A DNA stretch of 64,000 nucleotides from a virus: positions 33,989-97,988 of the IMG/VR virus record IMGVR_UViG_3300042507_002545, one strand, 5' to 3'. The notes beneath the pieces are model-generated. The model was not told the origin of the DNA. It did not search any database and was given only the letters and a program-made list of their open reading frames with translations. The translations under genes and the position numbers were made by a program. Of this stretch, positions 21,844 through 29,763 are shown piece by piece. The first letter of the stretch is position 1; each line of letters opens with the position of its first letter.

Positions 21844-22133
21844 AAAGTAAAAGACTAACTGATGATGAAATGGTGAAAGATATAATCAACACCATGTTTA
21901 TTATAGCTGGTCATGATGTATCCTATGAGGACATTAAAGACCGTAAGGACAAATGGTATGAGCAATGGACCATGACTCCTGAGCAGGAAGAAAAGTGGAC
22001 GGAGTGGATGGTAACCTACTTACGTAAGCATAGAAGGCTCGCTGTTAAGTATGCTCAGAGATCTGCTTCTATGTATAACCTGATGTGGGGCCTTAAGGTC
22101 AACCGTCCTGAACTAGAACAAGAGAATGAGTAA
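21840..22133 (+). CDS. Unknown small helical protein
   Basis: The 97-aa product is helical and rich in Met, Trp and charged residues (EQEEKWTEWMVTYLRKHRRL). No known motif is seen. Its stop overlaps the next start by 8 nt. Confidence 0.65.
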   Translation: MKSKRLTDDEMVKDIINTMFIIAGHDVSYEDIKDRKDKWYEQWTMTPEQEEKWTEWMVTYLRKHRRLAVKYAQRSASMYNLMWGLKVNRPELEQENE

Positions 22134-22335
22134 GTATATCCTATGGGCTATAGCCTTTTTATTATTGCTAGATTGTGCAGGTACAATAGCAATGTATATG
22201 GTCTGGAAAGACAAGCCTCTTGAGAGAGAGGACTACCAAATGTTTAAAGCTGTTTATATACCAAGAGATACCGTATATGTAGATCCTATTACTATAGGTA
22301 CAACTACTGATCCTACGGATGAGGAACTAAACTGA
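22126..22335 (+). CDS. Small signal-anchor membrane protein
   Basis: The 69-aa product has one N-terminal hydrophobic helix (ILWAIAFLLLLDCAGTIAMY) and an acidic/Thr-rich periplasmic or cytoplasmic tail. It is the last gene before the motif-5 leader. Function unknown. Confidence 0.65.
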   Translation: MSKYILWAIAFLLLLDCAGTIAMYMVWKDKPLEREDYQMFKAVYIPRDTVYVDPITIGTTTDPTDEELN

Positions 22336-22359
22336 ATGTGTTGTATATTTGTTAAACTA

Positions 22360-22369
22360 AAAAACCAAT
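22360..22369 (+). promoter_or_regulatory. AAAAACCAAT leader motif, copy 5, with upstream TATATTTG
   Basis: The decamer ends 1 nt before ATG 22371. TATATTTG (22344-22351) upstream fits the Bacteroidota -7 box TAnnTTTG, placing the likely transcript start close to the decamer. Confidence 0.55.
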
Positions 22370-22370
22370 T

Positions 22371-22643
22371 ATGAAATTGCACGGAAAAAGAATTCTCATT
22401 GAGAAGCCTATTAAACCTGAGTCTCAGGTATTGTTAACAGCAGAATCTGAAGCTGCTATGGAACAAGAGTGGATGAAGAGCTGGACTAAGCTTAAGGTAC
22501 ATGCTACCGGATCTGATTGTACTAATGTACAACCAGGAGATTTGGTATATGTAGGAAACGCGTTAGCTAACTCTGAGATTATTGACATTGATGGTAGCTT
22601 ATACTTTCTTGTTAACGAGGCTGCGGTATGCATAACGTGGTAG
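22371..22643 (+). CDS. GroES-like small co-chaperonin
   Basis: The 90-aa product begins KLHGKRILIEKP and has VQPGDLVYVGNALA then SLYFLVNEAAV, which follows the GroES beta-barrel pattern (GDxVxxG then a final conserved strand). The mobile loop region is short and atypical. It may dock on host GroEL to fold phage proteins. The call rests on pattern, not alignment. Confidence 0.6.
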   Translation: MKLHGKRILIEKPIKPESQVLLTAESEAAMEQEWMKSWTKLKVHATGSDCTNVQPGDLVYVGNALANSEIIDIDGSLYFLVNEAAVCITW

Positions 22644-22801
22644 ATACATTAAAGGAACTAATAACGCAGATGGATAATCTACGTAATAATAAAACAGTTC
22701 CTTATCTTAACCCATACAAGGGTATAGATGATTGTGTTGATCTAGTTAACCGTAAAATACGTGAGCTTGAAAGAAAAAAGCCTAATCAAGAAAGTAACTA
22801 G
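22628..22801 (+). CDS. Small helical protein
   Basis: A 57-aa frame (MHNVVDTLKELITQMDNLRN) lies between the GroES-like gene, which it overlaps by 16 nt, and the photoproduct lyase, which it overlaps by 41 nt. It is helical and charged. It is short, but its position between overlapping real genes supports it. Confidence 0.5.
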   Translation: MHNVVDTLKELITQMDNLRNNKTVPYLNPYKGIDDCVDLVNRKIRELERKKPNQESN

Positions 22802-23648
22802 AAAGCAATTAAAGATTACTGAATCTGGCCGAAGCACGGACTTCATTGCTCCTAGCTTTGGCCACGGTTGTCTTTATAACTGTAGTTACTGTTATATGAA
22901 ACGCCACCGTCCTACGGGATTACAGGTGGCAGATAATGTAGATGATGTATTACATGCTATAACTGAACACTACTCTGACATAGTTTACTCGCCTTGGTAT
23001 AAACAGAATAAGCCTAACCAAACTGATGATCATGATATAACGTATGATATAGGTAGCAATGAAGATCTTGCTTTACATGCTAAGTACTATGACATAGACC
23101 ATATTTTTAAAACTGTATATGGTAGAACATATCTTAAATTCTCATTTGCTACTAAGTATGTAAACTATGATTTACCTAATGTTTTTCATGGTATTAGAAT
23201 TAGATTTAGTCTTATGCCGCAGAAGTATGCGGATGTGCTAGAGCCCGAAACCAGTTCTATTATAGAAAGGATTCAGGCTATAGATAAGTTTATAGATAAG
23301 GGTTATGAGGTTCACATTAACTTTAGTCCTGTAATTGTAACAGATACTTGGTTAGATGATTACCGAGATTTGTTTATGCTTGTTGATGAGCATGTTACAA
23401 ATAAGGATAAAGTAAAGTGTGAGGTTATATTCCTTACTCACAATGAGAAGAAGCATAACTACAATCTTGCTAATGATATACCCGGCGAGGACATGTTGTG
23501 GAGACCTGAGATTCAAGAAAATAAGATATCAGGTAACGGTGAATTAAATATTCGCTACCAACATAAACTTAAGTCTGAGTATATTTATCAATTCAAAGCA
23601 TTGCATGGTATAATCTTACCGTGGAATACAATACGTTATATTTTTTAA
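22761..23648 (+). CDS. Spore photoproduct lyase-like radical SAM protein
   Basis: In this 295-aa protein, GHGCLYNCSYCYMKRH contains the CxxxCxxC iron-sulfur/SAM motif near residue 40 in the context typical of SplB-type enzymes, which repair the thymine dimer called spore photoproduct. No ATG is found before the motif; the frame opens at GTG 22761, so a GTG or TTG start is required. A DNA-repair role is likely, though SPL-like proteins in phages may act on other DNA lesions. Confidence 0.78.
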   Translation: MSLKEKSLIKKVTRKQLKITESGRSTDFIAPSFGHGCLYNCSYCYMKRHRPTGLQVADNVDDVLHAITEHYSDIVYSPWYKQNKPNQTDDHDITYDIGSNEDLALHAKYYDIDHIFKTVYGRTYLKFSFATKYVNYDLPNVFHGIRIRFSLMPQKYADVLEPETSSIIERIQAIDKFIDKGYEVHINFSPVIVTDTWLDDYRDLFMLVDEHVTNKDKVKCEVIFLTHNEKKHNYNLANDIPGEDMLWRPEIQENKISGNGELNIRYQHKLKSEYIYQFKALHGIILPWNTIRYIF

Positions 23649-23649
23649 G

Positions 23650-23958
23650 ATGAAAACACAATATAAAAATCGTTATGGTGATATTATCACCTTTGAAAAA
23701 AAAGATAATGTTATAGAGATGAGTGGGTTTACTGAGCACTACCGTGTAGGTGGGTGGCCTGGTGAGACAGAGATGCCTAACTATAAATTCTCTATGATTG
23801 ACCCTAGTGGTGGACCATACATTACTGCGCAAGCAGAGTGGCATGGTGAAGAGATGAGCGGTACAGATATGGGATCATTTCTATATGATTGGCAAGGGCT
23901 CAAGATAGAGTACATTACAGTAGAAGATGGGCTAGCTAAATTACATTTATGCAATTAA
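23650..23958 (+). CDS. Unknown 102-aa protein
   Basis: The product is beta-type and Gly/Trp-rich (FTEHYRVGGWPGETEMPNY). It begins 1 nt after the previous stop and overlaps the next gene by 10 nt. No family is recognised. Confidence 0.65.
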   Translation: MKTQYKNRYGDIITFEKKDNVIEMSGFTEHYRVGGWPGETEMPNYKFSMIDPSGGPYITAQAEWHGEEMSGTDMGSFLYDWQGLKIEYITVEDGLAKLHLCN

Positions 23959-24293
23959 CAGAAGAACATTTAGATAGAGTCAAGATTGCTAATCTTGTAG
24001 TGTGGCTACAGATGGCGGTATTTGCCGCAGATGAGACTGCTCATATTAAATGGTTTAATAGGCATAAAACTAAGAATGTTTTAAATAACTTTAATGATAT
24101 CGTGATTAAAGAACATGGTCCATTACTGAAATCATTCTGGGATATACCTGACCAAATAGACATGGTAGAAATGTCTAATAGATTAAGTAAATTTGCAGCC
24201 CTTATAACCGATATGGACTATGAGGACATGCAAGAAAGTATTGAATTAATAGAAAAATATTTAAAAGAAAAAAGAAATGGTAACAGTAATTGA
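23949..24293 (+). CDS. Unknown helical protein
   Basis: The 114-aa product is mostly helical with a Lys-rich tail. It overlaps the previous gene by 10 nt and the next by 17 nt. No catalytic motif is visible. Confidence 0.6.
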   Translation: MQLTEEHLDRVKIANLVVWLQMAVFAADETAHIKWFNRHKTKNVLNNFNDIVIKEHGPLLKSFWDIPDQIDMVEMSNRLSKFAALITDMDYEDMQESIELIEKYLKEKRNGNSN

Positions 24294-24585
24294 TATTTGT
24301 GTATTAACAGGCGCTGGCCTAGTAGGCGGTATCTGTGTAGGATTGCTTATAAGAGATAAGCAAATTAAAAATCTTAAGGAAGAAGTAGAGTCTGGAGACA
24401 AATCATACATGAACTTAGCAGATAGTTATATGGAGTTGTTCAGCTCACATAGAAATCTTAAGTTAGCTAATGCTAAGAAGGAGGTTGCTAAGCGTGGACC
24501 GGGAAGACCTAAAGGAAGTACTAATAAATCTAAGAAAGATGGCAAACCAACTACCCGTAAGTATACGCGCAAAAGTAGTAAATAA
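24277..24585 (+). CDS. Membrane-anchored AT-hook protein
   Basis: The 102-aa protein has an N-terminal transmembrane helix (residues about 6-26, LTGAGLVGGICVGLLI), a helical linker, and a Lys/Arg-rich C-terminus with KRGPGRPKGSTNKS, a classical AT-hook (GRP core) that binds the minor groove of AT-rich DNA. This suggests it tethers phage DNA to the membrane. No homologue is recognised. It overlaps the next gene by 47 nt. Confidence 0.65.
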   Translation: MVTVIDICVLTGAGLVGGICVGLLIRDKQIKNLKEEVESGDKSYMNLADSYMELFSSHRNLKLANAKKEVAKRGPGRPKGSTNKSKKDGKPTTRKYTRKSSK

Positions 24586-24913
24586 GAACTTAGAGATAGA
24601 TCCTTTGGGATCTGCTAAGCTAGGCTTATTTATTAAAGGATTGCAAGATGGTGAAAGAGTTATTATTACCTATGAAGTTCAAACTGAAGATGCTAGCTAT
24701 GCTCAAATAAGCAAAGTACATAAGCACATTAGAGAACTTGCTAACTATACTGGAGATTCATTTGAGGATATGAAATTACAAGTTAAGTTACGTGCAGGAC
24801 TTTGCACTGACACTAATTGTAAGTCATTTTCGGAATGTGATAAAGAAGAATTATCTATGGCTATTCAGGCGTCGATTGAGATTGGGGAGTTGGTGGGGTT
24901 TTCTCTATACTAA
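24539..24913 (+). CDS. NinB-like or unknown recombination-type protein
   Basis: I chose ATG 24539 (MANQLPVSIRAKVVNKNLEI, 124 aa), since longer frames overlap the AT-hook gene fully. The middle HKHIRELANYTGDSFEDMKL resembles a segment in NinB-like and related phage recombination proteins. The match is short, so the call is tentative. Its 3' end overlaps a convergent gene by 53 bp. Confidence 0.45.
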   Translation: MANQLPVSIRAKVVNKNLEIDPLGSAKLGLFIKGLQDGERVIITYEVQTEDASYAQISKVHKHIRELANYTGDSFEDMKLQVKLRAGLCTDTNCKSFSECDKEELSMAIQASIEIGELVGFSLY

Positions 24914-25208
24914 TACGCTCTCCAGTTTCTAAATCTATTTCAATTTCTTCCATTAAACCTTGCTCTTCAGCAAGATCTTCTAGTAGAACTTGAAATGCCA
25001 TGACGGTATATACATGGTAGGCAAGTGGGGTTTCCTGCTTGCCTTCCTTTAAATCCGCCATTATCTGTTTAAAATGTTCCTGGTCTTTGTACTCAAAGTG
25101 TTCAGCAAGCATTTTGTTGAATCTATAATAGAAAATACCCGGTATTTCAGCTTTGATAATTTTATTTTTATCAATGATCTTTACCTTTTGTGTTTTCTTC
25201 TCAGACAT
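24861..25208 (-). CDS. Lone minus-strand gene inside the plus block
   Basis: The 115-aa protein from ATG 25208 (MSEKKTQKVKIIDKNKIIKA) has a coding-like composition: a helical core (PGIFYYRFNKMLAEHFEYKD) and a Pro/Ser/Thr tail. It is convergent with the NinB-like gene and divergent from the uracil-DNA glycosylase gene across 22 bp. Because both late blocks run on the minus strand, it may be a late-expressed gene isolated here. Function unknown. Confidence 0.65.
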   Translation of the reverse strand: MSEKKTQKVKIIDKNKIIKAEIPGIFYYRFNKMLAEHFEYKDQEHFKQIMADLKEGKQETPLAYHVYTVMAFQVLLEDLAEEQGLMEEIEIDLETGERISIEKTPPTPQSQSTPE

Positions 25209-25230
25209 AGGATTTAATTTATACAAACTT

Positions 25231-25932
25231 ATGACTCAAGAAATTAATATACAAGAAATTAGCCAAAAACTTTATGACAAGGTAAAGGACAAAGGATGGA
25301 ATAAGCTTCGCACTTTTTTGTTATCATCTGATATGGATGATATCTTAGAAAAATTAGTGAAAGAAGTTGAGCAAAATAAACGCTTTACTCCCCCTGTTAA
25401 AAATTTATTTACCGCTTTAGAAAAATGCCCTATAGATAATGTTAGAGTAGTTATTATAGGACAAGATCCCTATCCACAATTAGGTGTTGCGGATGGTATT
25501 GCGTTTAGTTGCAGCAATACAGGTAAGATTGAGAAGTCATTACAGTATATGCATAGTTCAATTAAAGATACTGTTGATGCGGAATATGTAGGAAGTCCTG
25601 ATTTGTCCCCTTGGGCAGAACAAGGCATACTTATGTTAAACTCAGCATTAACCACAACTATTGGCAAACCAGGTACACACCAAGAATTATGGCAGCCGTT
25701 TGTTGCTTACCTCCTAGATATACTAACACATCACAAGGATGGTTTAGTATATGTATTCTTAGGTAAAAAAGCACAAGAATTTGCTGATATGGTACCAGAT
25801 AGTAATCATAAGATTATGGTATCTCATCCTGCTAGTGCTGCATATAGTGGAAGTAAGTGGGACTGCAATAACATGTGGAATAAAATAAACAACTACTTAC
25901 ATGAGAAAGGACGAGAACCCATATCCTGGTAG
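25231..25932 (+). CDS. ung: Uracil-DNA glycosylase, family 1
   Basis: This 234-aa protein starts at ATG 25231. The motif IIGQDPYPQ holds the catalytic Asp, LMLNSALTT is the core segment, and HPASAAYSG is the minor-groove His loop (canonical HPSPLS in most UNGs). It removes uracil from DNA, either for repair or to process host-derived DNA. The end overlaps the next gene. Confidence 0.88.
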   Translation: MTQEINIQEISQKLYDKVKDKGWNKLRTFLLSSDMDDILEKLVKEVEQNKRFTPPVKNLFTALEKCPIDNVRVVIIGQDPYPQLGVADGIAFSCSNTGKIEKSLQYMHSSIKDTVDAEYVGSPDLSPWAEQGILMLNSALTTTIGKPGTHQELWQPFVAYLLDILTHHKDGLVYVFLGKKAQEFADMVPDSNHKIMVSHPASAAYSGSKWDCNNMWNKINNYLHEKGREPISW

Positions 25933-26206
25933 AATTAAGATTAAGATTGTACTTGACCCAAACTTTGGCGAGGTGCAATTTGAAATAGAAGAAACTAATA
26001 TTAAGAACAAGTGTCTATTTGATGCATTATCCGAACATGGTATTGAGCTTGAAAGAGCTAAGTATATTGCACAAGATATGGCCAAGTGTACAAACACTGG
26101 TAAGTTTTATCATTTAGAACCAATAGATTATGTAAAATATGGCAGAGAAAGACGTTATGAAGCTGAGGAGCAATATCAGGCAAGATTTGGCCCAGCTAAA
26201 CTATGA
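25901..26206 (+). CDS. Unknown 101-aa protein
   Basis: This helical, charged product (MRKDENPYPGRIKIKIVLDP) has its 5' end in the glycosylase gene (32-nt overlap) and its 3' end overlapping the DnaA-like gene by 68 nt. No motif is recognised. Confidence 0.55.
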   Translation: MRKDENPYPGRIKIKIVLDPNFGEVQFEIEETNIKNKCLFDALSEHGIELERAKYIAQDMAKCTNTGKFYHLEPIDYVKYGRERRYEAEEQYQARFGPAKL

Positions 26207-26660
26207 TCTGAATTTAGTTATCTCTAAGTTCTTTAGTAGTATCCAACAAGATTTGAATAAGTATGATAAATACATAGGTGATTGCCATGCAATTATACCT
26301 GGCATAGATAACTTCAACGTTGTAGTCAACTTAGCTGAAGAACTTTATCCTGATGATAAACCTTTTACTGACAACATGAAAGTTCGTAAACAACAAGTTA
26401 TTATCATAAGACAATGTTGTTACTTGATAGGTAATGAACTTGGTTTAAGTTATTCTCATATGGTAAGAGTTCTTAATGACATGCATAAAGAGAAAGTTAC
26501 ACATCATGCTACTATGTTGCATGGTGCTAAGAAAACTCGTATTGCATTAGAAATCAAAGACAAAAGTGTATTACCTATATGGAGTAACTTAATGTCTAAG
26601 ATGCAAGAGAGAAATTATTCAAAATCATTTGTATCTTTAGAGTCTATAGACAAGTTATGA
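26139..26660 (+). CDS. DnaA domain IV-like DNA-binding protein
   Basis: The 173-aa protein contains VRKQQVIIIRQCCYLIGNEL then LSYSHMVRVL...VTHHATMLHG. This matches the helix-turn-helix plan of DnaA domain IV (R-x-cYL, Sy-xIg-x, HsTvlhA). There is no AAA+ domain, so it is only the DNA-binding part. It could bind DnaA boxes or the phage origin and recruit or displace host DnaA. Confidence 0.6.
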   Translation: MAEKDVMKLRSNIRQDLAQLNYDLNLVISKFFSSIQQDLNKYDKYIGDCHAIIPGIDNFNVVVNLAEELYPDDKPFTDNMKVRKQQVIIIRQCCYLIGNELGLSYSHMVRVLNDMHKEKVTHHATMLHGAKKTRIALEIKDKSVLPIWSNLMSKMQERNYSKSFVSLESIDKL

Positions 26661-27217
26661 AAGAACTATTTGACTTCTTAATAACTAAGGGTTTGTCCCC
26701 TAATAGTTATTATTTATTGTGGTCCATTTACAACGGTACAGCACCTCAAAATATTAAAGTACCTCTAGAAATGAGAACTGTTGCTCAACAAGGGTATATT
26801 GATGAAGAGGGTAAATTAACTTCTAAAGGTTTAGAAATTGTAAGATTTAACTCTAAAGTTGTAAGTGCTTTACCAGATGATGCATCAGATAATATTGATA
26901 AGTATATTTCTATATTTCCTAAAGGTAAACTTCCTAGCGGTAAAGCTGCTAGAGTAAACAAAAAGAATATAGAAGATGCTTTCAAATGGTTCTTTAAAAA
27001 TTATACGTATGATTGGGATACTATTCTACGTGCTACATTTTATTATGTAGAGACATATGAAAAGACTAATTATATGTATATGAAGAATTCACAGTACTTT
27101 ATACGTAAGCAGAACACCGATAAATCTTGGGATTCTGAACTTGCAAACTACTGTGATATAATTATTAATGGAGATGATGAGCCAGAAACTCCTCATTTCA
27201 GCGATAACGTAGTATGA
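26657..27217 (+). CDS. Conserved phage protein, possible winged helix
   Basis: The 186-aa product starts MKELFDFLITKGLSPNSYYL and has KGLEIVR- and PKGKLPSGKAARVNKKNIED-type segments. I associate this pattern with replication-region proteins of large Bacteroidota phages. The N-terminal third looks like a winged helix. It overlaps its neighbours at both ends by 4 nt and precedes the helicase operon, so a replication-loader role is inferred. Confidence 0.55.
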   Translation: MKELFDFLITKGLSPNSYYLLWSIYNGTAPQNIKVPLEMRTVAQQGYIDEEGKLTSKGLEIVRFNSKVVSALPDDASDNIDKYISIFPKGKLPSGKAARVNKKNIEDAFKWFFKNYTYDWDTILRATFYYVETYEKTNYMYMKNSQYFIRKQNTDKSWDSELANYCDIIINGDDEPETPHFSDNVV

Positions 27218-27417
27218 TTATAAATCTTTTCACAAAAGAAAAGGCATTAGCTTTAATTGTTAGTATCTTTTTTTCAGTACTCAGTTGGTTTATAACCAAC
27301 ACGTTAATTATAGAAATAGCCCTGTGGCAGTATTTTCTTATAGAATTACTCTTGCTTTTTCTAAGTTATTTTTATAAATTCGTAGTAGAAAAATTACAGA
27401 TACCTCGTGCCGAATAG
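27214..27417 (+). CDS. Small two-helix membrane protein
   Basis: The 67-aa product has two hydrophobic helices with a short loop between them and ends in PRAE. Its TAG stop lies in the loop of the next terminator. Function unknown. Confidence 0.6.
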   Translation: MIINLFTKEKALALIVSIFFSVLSWFITNTLIIEIALWQYFLIELLLLFLSYFYKFVVEKLQIPRAE

Positions 27418-27431
27418 GTACGGGGTTTTTT
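27402..27431 (+). terminator. Terminator with the stop codon in its loop
   Basis: CCTCGTGCC/GGTACGGGG forms a 9-bp stem with two G-U pairs and a GAATA loop, followed by T6. The stop TAG (27415-27417) crosses the loop and the stem base. Confidence 0.85.
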
Positions 27432-27442
27432 ATCCTTAAACA

Positions 27443-28441
27443 ATGACAACAAAGAAAAAAAATACAAGCTGGAATAGCCAGCGGGAAGGATTTCTTGACT
27501 CTTTGAAGTACATGAAGGGACGTCAACAAGGCCAAATCAAAAGCTTAAAGACACCCTGGGATAAGTTTAATGACGCAACAACAAGTGGTTTAGAGTGGAA
27601 CTCAATGACGGTTATAGGCGGAAGACCGGCAAGTGGGAAAACTCTTATTAAAGATCAAATAGTACGTGAAGCTTTTGTTTTGAATAAAGGCGAAAACTTT
27701 AGAGTACTGGAATTTCAGTTTGAGATGATAGCACGTACTTCGGCTATCCGTGAATACTCCAGCGTACTTGGTAAACCTTATAAGTACTTATGCAGTGCTT
27801 CGGGGACACTTACCGATGATGATCTTCAAAAGTGTTATGATTACGCAAAAGAAAGAGTACAATACCCTATAGATATCGTAGAGGATCCTTGTACAGTTAA
27901 TGAATTCAAAGAAATCATTAAGGACTACATGGAATACTATGCTGAATCTGATGAAGATGGGGGAAAGGTATTTACAAAAACAATTGTAACGCTAGACCAT
28001 TCGCTCTTACTCAAAAAGGCACCTTTTGAGAAAGACAAATATGACACGTTGTATAATTTAGGTGAGGCGCTAACGGAACTTAAACGTAAGTATCCAATAG
28101 CATTTATTATCTTAAGTCAGCTTAATAGGAATATTGATAATCCTGAGCGTAGTGAAGACGGTAAGTATGGTAATTACATACTAGAGTCTGACCTATTTGG
28201 AGCTGACGCTTTATTGCAACATGCCGATACACTAGTAGGTATTAACAGACCTGGGAAACAAAAGATACGCTTATACGGTCCCGATAGATTTATTATTGAG
28301 GATGATAAGGTTCTTGTAATGCATTTTATCAAGTGCCGTAATGGCGATGCTAGAATGAGTTTCTTTAAGGCCGAGTTTGAGAAAATGAGGATTGTTGAAA
28401 CCGAAACTCCACCGCAACAAGAAAGAAAACTAAAATTCTAA
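27443..28441 (+). CDS. DnaB-like replicative helicase (C-terminal RecA-type core)
   Basis: The 332-aa protein has Walker A (IGGRPASGKT), a Walker-B-like LDHSLLL and the conserved ILSQLNRNID. These match phage DnaB-type helicases that unwind DNA as hexamers. No primase domain is fused; a separate primase is downstream. It is the first gene after the terminator and begins the replication operon. Confidence 0.85.
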   Translation: MTTKKKNTSWNSQREGFLDSLKYMKGRQQGQIKSLKTPWDKFNDATTSGLEWNSMTVIGGRPASGKTLIKDQIVREAFVLNKGENFRVLEFQFEMIARTSAIREYSSVLGKPYKYLCSASGTLTDDDLQKCYDYAKERVQYPIDIVEDPCTVNEFKEIIKDYMEYYAESDEDGGKVFTKTIVTLDHSLLLKKAPFEKDKYDTLYNLGEALTELKRKYPIAFIILSQLNRNIDNPERSEDGKYGNYILESDLFGADALLQHADTLVGINRPGKQKIRLYGPDRFIIEDDKVLVMHFIKCRNGDARMSFFKAEFEKMRIVETETPPQQERKLKF

Positions 28442-28446
28442 GTAAC

Positions 28447-29007
28447 ATGTCAATAAGTACAACACCAAAAGCAGACAATGTAAAGGATAAGCTCCAAGAT
28501 CTTAGACAGTATCATCAGCCAAGCTTTGATGCTCTAGGTATTCCTGATGCACTTTACATCCCTAAGTTAATTTATCGCCCACAAGGTAAAGATGAAATGC
28601 ATTTCAGCATGTTTGTCGGCGAGCTTCGCAAAGAACAAGATGTTTATACCGAAGCTGTAAGCCAAGCAAAAGATCCTGAAGATATTAATCGCACCTTGTA
28701 TGTTTGGCGTTATAATCCACACTGGTTAGAAGAATATGATACCACCGAGCCTATGGCTAATGGTCAAGTAAGATATCTTATTCCAGCTGCTGAATTAGTT
28801 AAAGTTAACATCCCTGGTAAAGAAGACAAAAAAACTATTTCTACTAAAGGTAAATCTCCTGCAGCTCCATTAACTATGGACTTTGATGAGATTTTAGATC
28901 CTAATAGTGACGCACCATTTGACCAATTAACAATTCGCGATTTGGCCGCATTGCTATTAAAGAAGCCTGTAAGTAACAAGAAATGGTTGAATGATTTATT
29001 AAAATAA
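28447..29007 (+). CDS. Unknown protein between the helicase and Sak4-like genes
   Basis: The 186-aa product is acidic and Pro-rich at its C-terminus with no motif. Its position suggests a helicase or recombinase partner, such as a loader or SSB-interacting protein. The assignment is only from neighbours. Confidence 0.55.
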   Translation: MSISTTPKADNVKDKLQDLRQYHQPSFDALGIPDALYIPKLIYRPQGKDEMHFSMFVGELRKEQDVYTEAVSQAKDPEDINRTLYVWRYNPHWLEEYDTTEPMANGQVRYLIPAAELVKVNIPGKEDKKTISTKGKSPAAPLTMDFDEILDPNSDAPFDQLTIRDLAALLLKKPVSNKKWLNDLLK

Positions 29008-29008
29008 C

Positions 29009-29752
29009 ATGGAAATTAAATTGCCGTTAGAAAAAGTTAAGGCTGTATCTCAAAGCCCAAGTAACTTGATTGTATTTTCAAAGCCTAAGACTGGTAAAAC
29101 AACTTTGTTTGCCAACTTAGAGAATTGCCTTATTCTAGATTTAGAAAATGGTGCCGATTATATTGACGCTATTAAGATTAAAGCAAGTTCAGTTGAAGAA
29201 ATCAAGCATATTGGTAAAGCTATTAAAGATGCTGGTAACCCATATCAATACGTTGCTGTAGATACTATTACAGCACTAGAGGAGATGTGTGTTCCTTATG
29301 CCGAAGAACTTTATTCTAGAACACCTATGGGTAAAAACTGGTTTACATCAGGTAAGGCACAATATGGTACTATTCTTAGTTTACCTAATGGTGCTGGTTA
29401 TCCATATCTTAGAGAAGCTTTTACAAAGGTTGTTGATTATATCAAGACCTGGGCTCCTAGAACAATATTGGTAGGACACGTAAAAGACACCCTTCTTGAG
29501 AAAAACGGTTCCGAGTTTAACTCTTTAGACTTGGATTTAACCGGTAAACTAAAGAGAATATCTTGTTCTAATTCTGATGCTATAGGTTATCTATACCGAA
29601 AAGGCAAAACTAATATCTTAAGTTTTAAAACTTCTGATGAAATTGCCTGCGGTGCAAGACCTGAGCACTTGAGAAATCAAGAGTTTGTAGTATCTGAATT
29701 AACAGATGAAAACGTAATTAACGTAGATTGGAGTAAAATTTATATCGATTAA
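29009..29752 (+). CDS. Sak4-like RecA-type ATPase
   Basis: The 247-aa protein has Walker A (FSKPKTGKTT), a Walker-B-like YVAVDTITALEE and a later TILVGH segment. These fit the Sak4 group of short RecA-like recombinases that anneal single strands with SSB. The next gene is a probable SSB, which is the usual partnership. Confidence 0.8.
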   Translation: MEIKLPLEKVKAVSQSPSNLIVFSKPKTGKTTLFANLENCLILDLENGADYIDAIKIKASSVEEIKHIGKAIKDAGNPYQYVAVDTITALEEMCVPYAEELYSRTPMGKNWFTSGKAQYGTILSLPNGAGYPYLREAFTKVVDYIKTWAPRTILVGHVKDTLLEKNGSEFNSLDLDLTGKLKRISCSNSDAIGYLYRKGKTNILSFKTSDEIACGARPEHLRNQEFVVSELTDENVINVDWSKIYID

Positions 29753-29763
29753 CCCTAAGTAAA

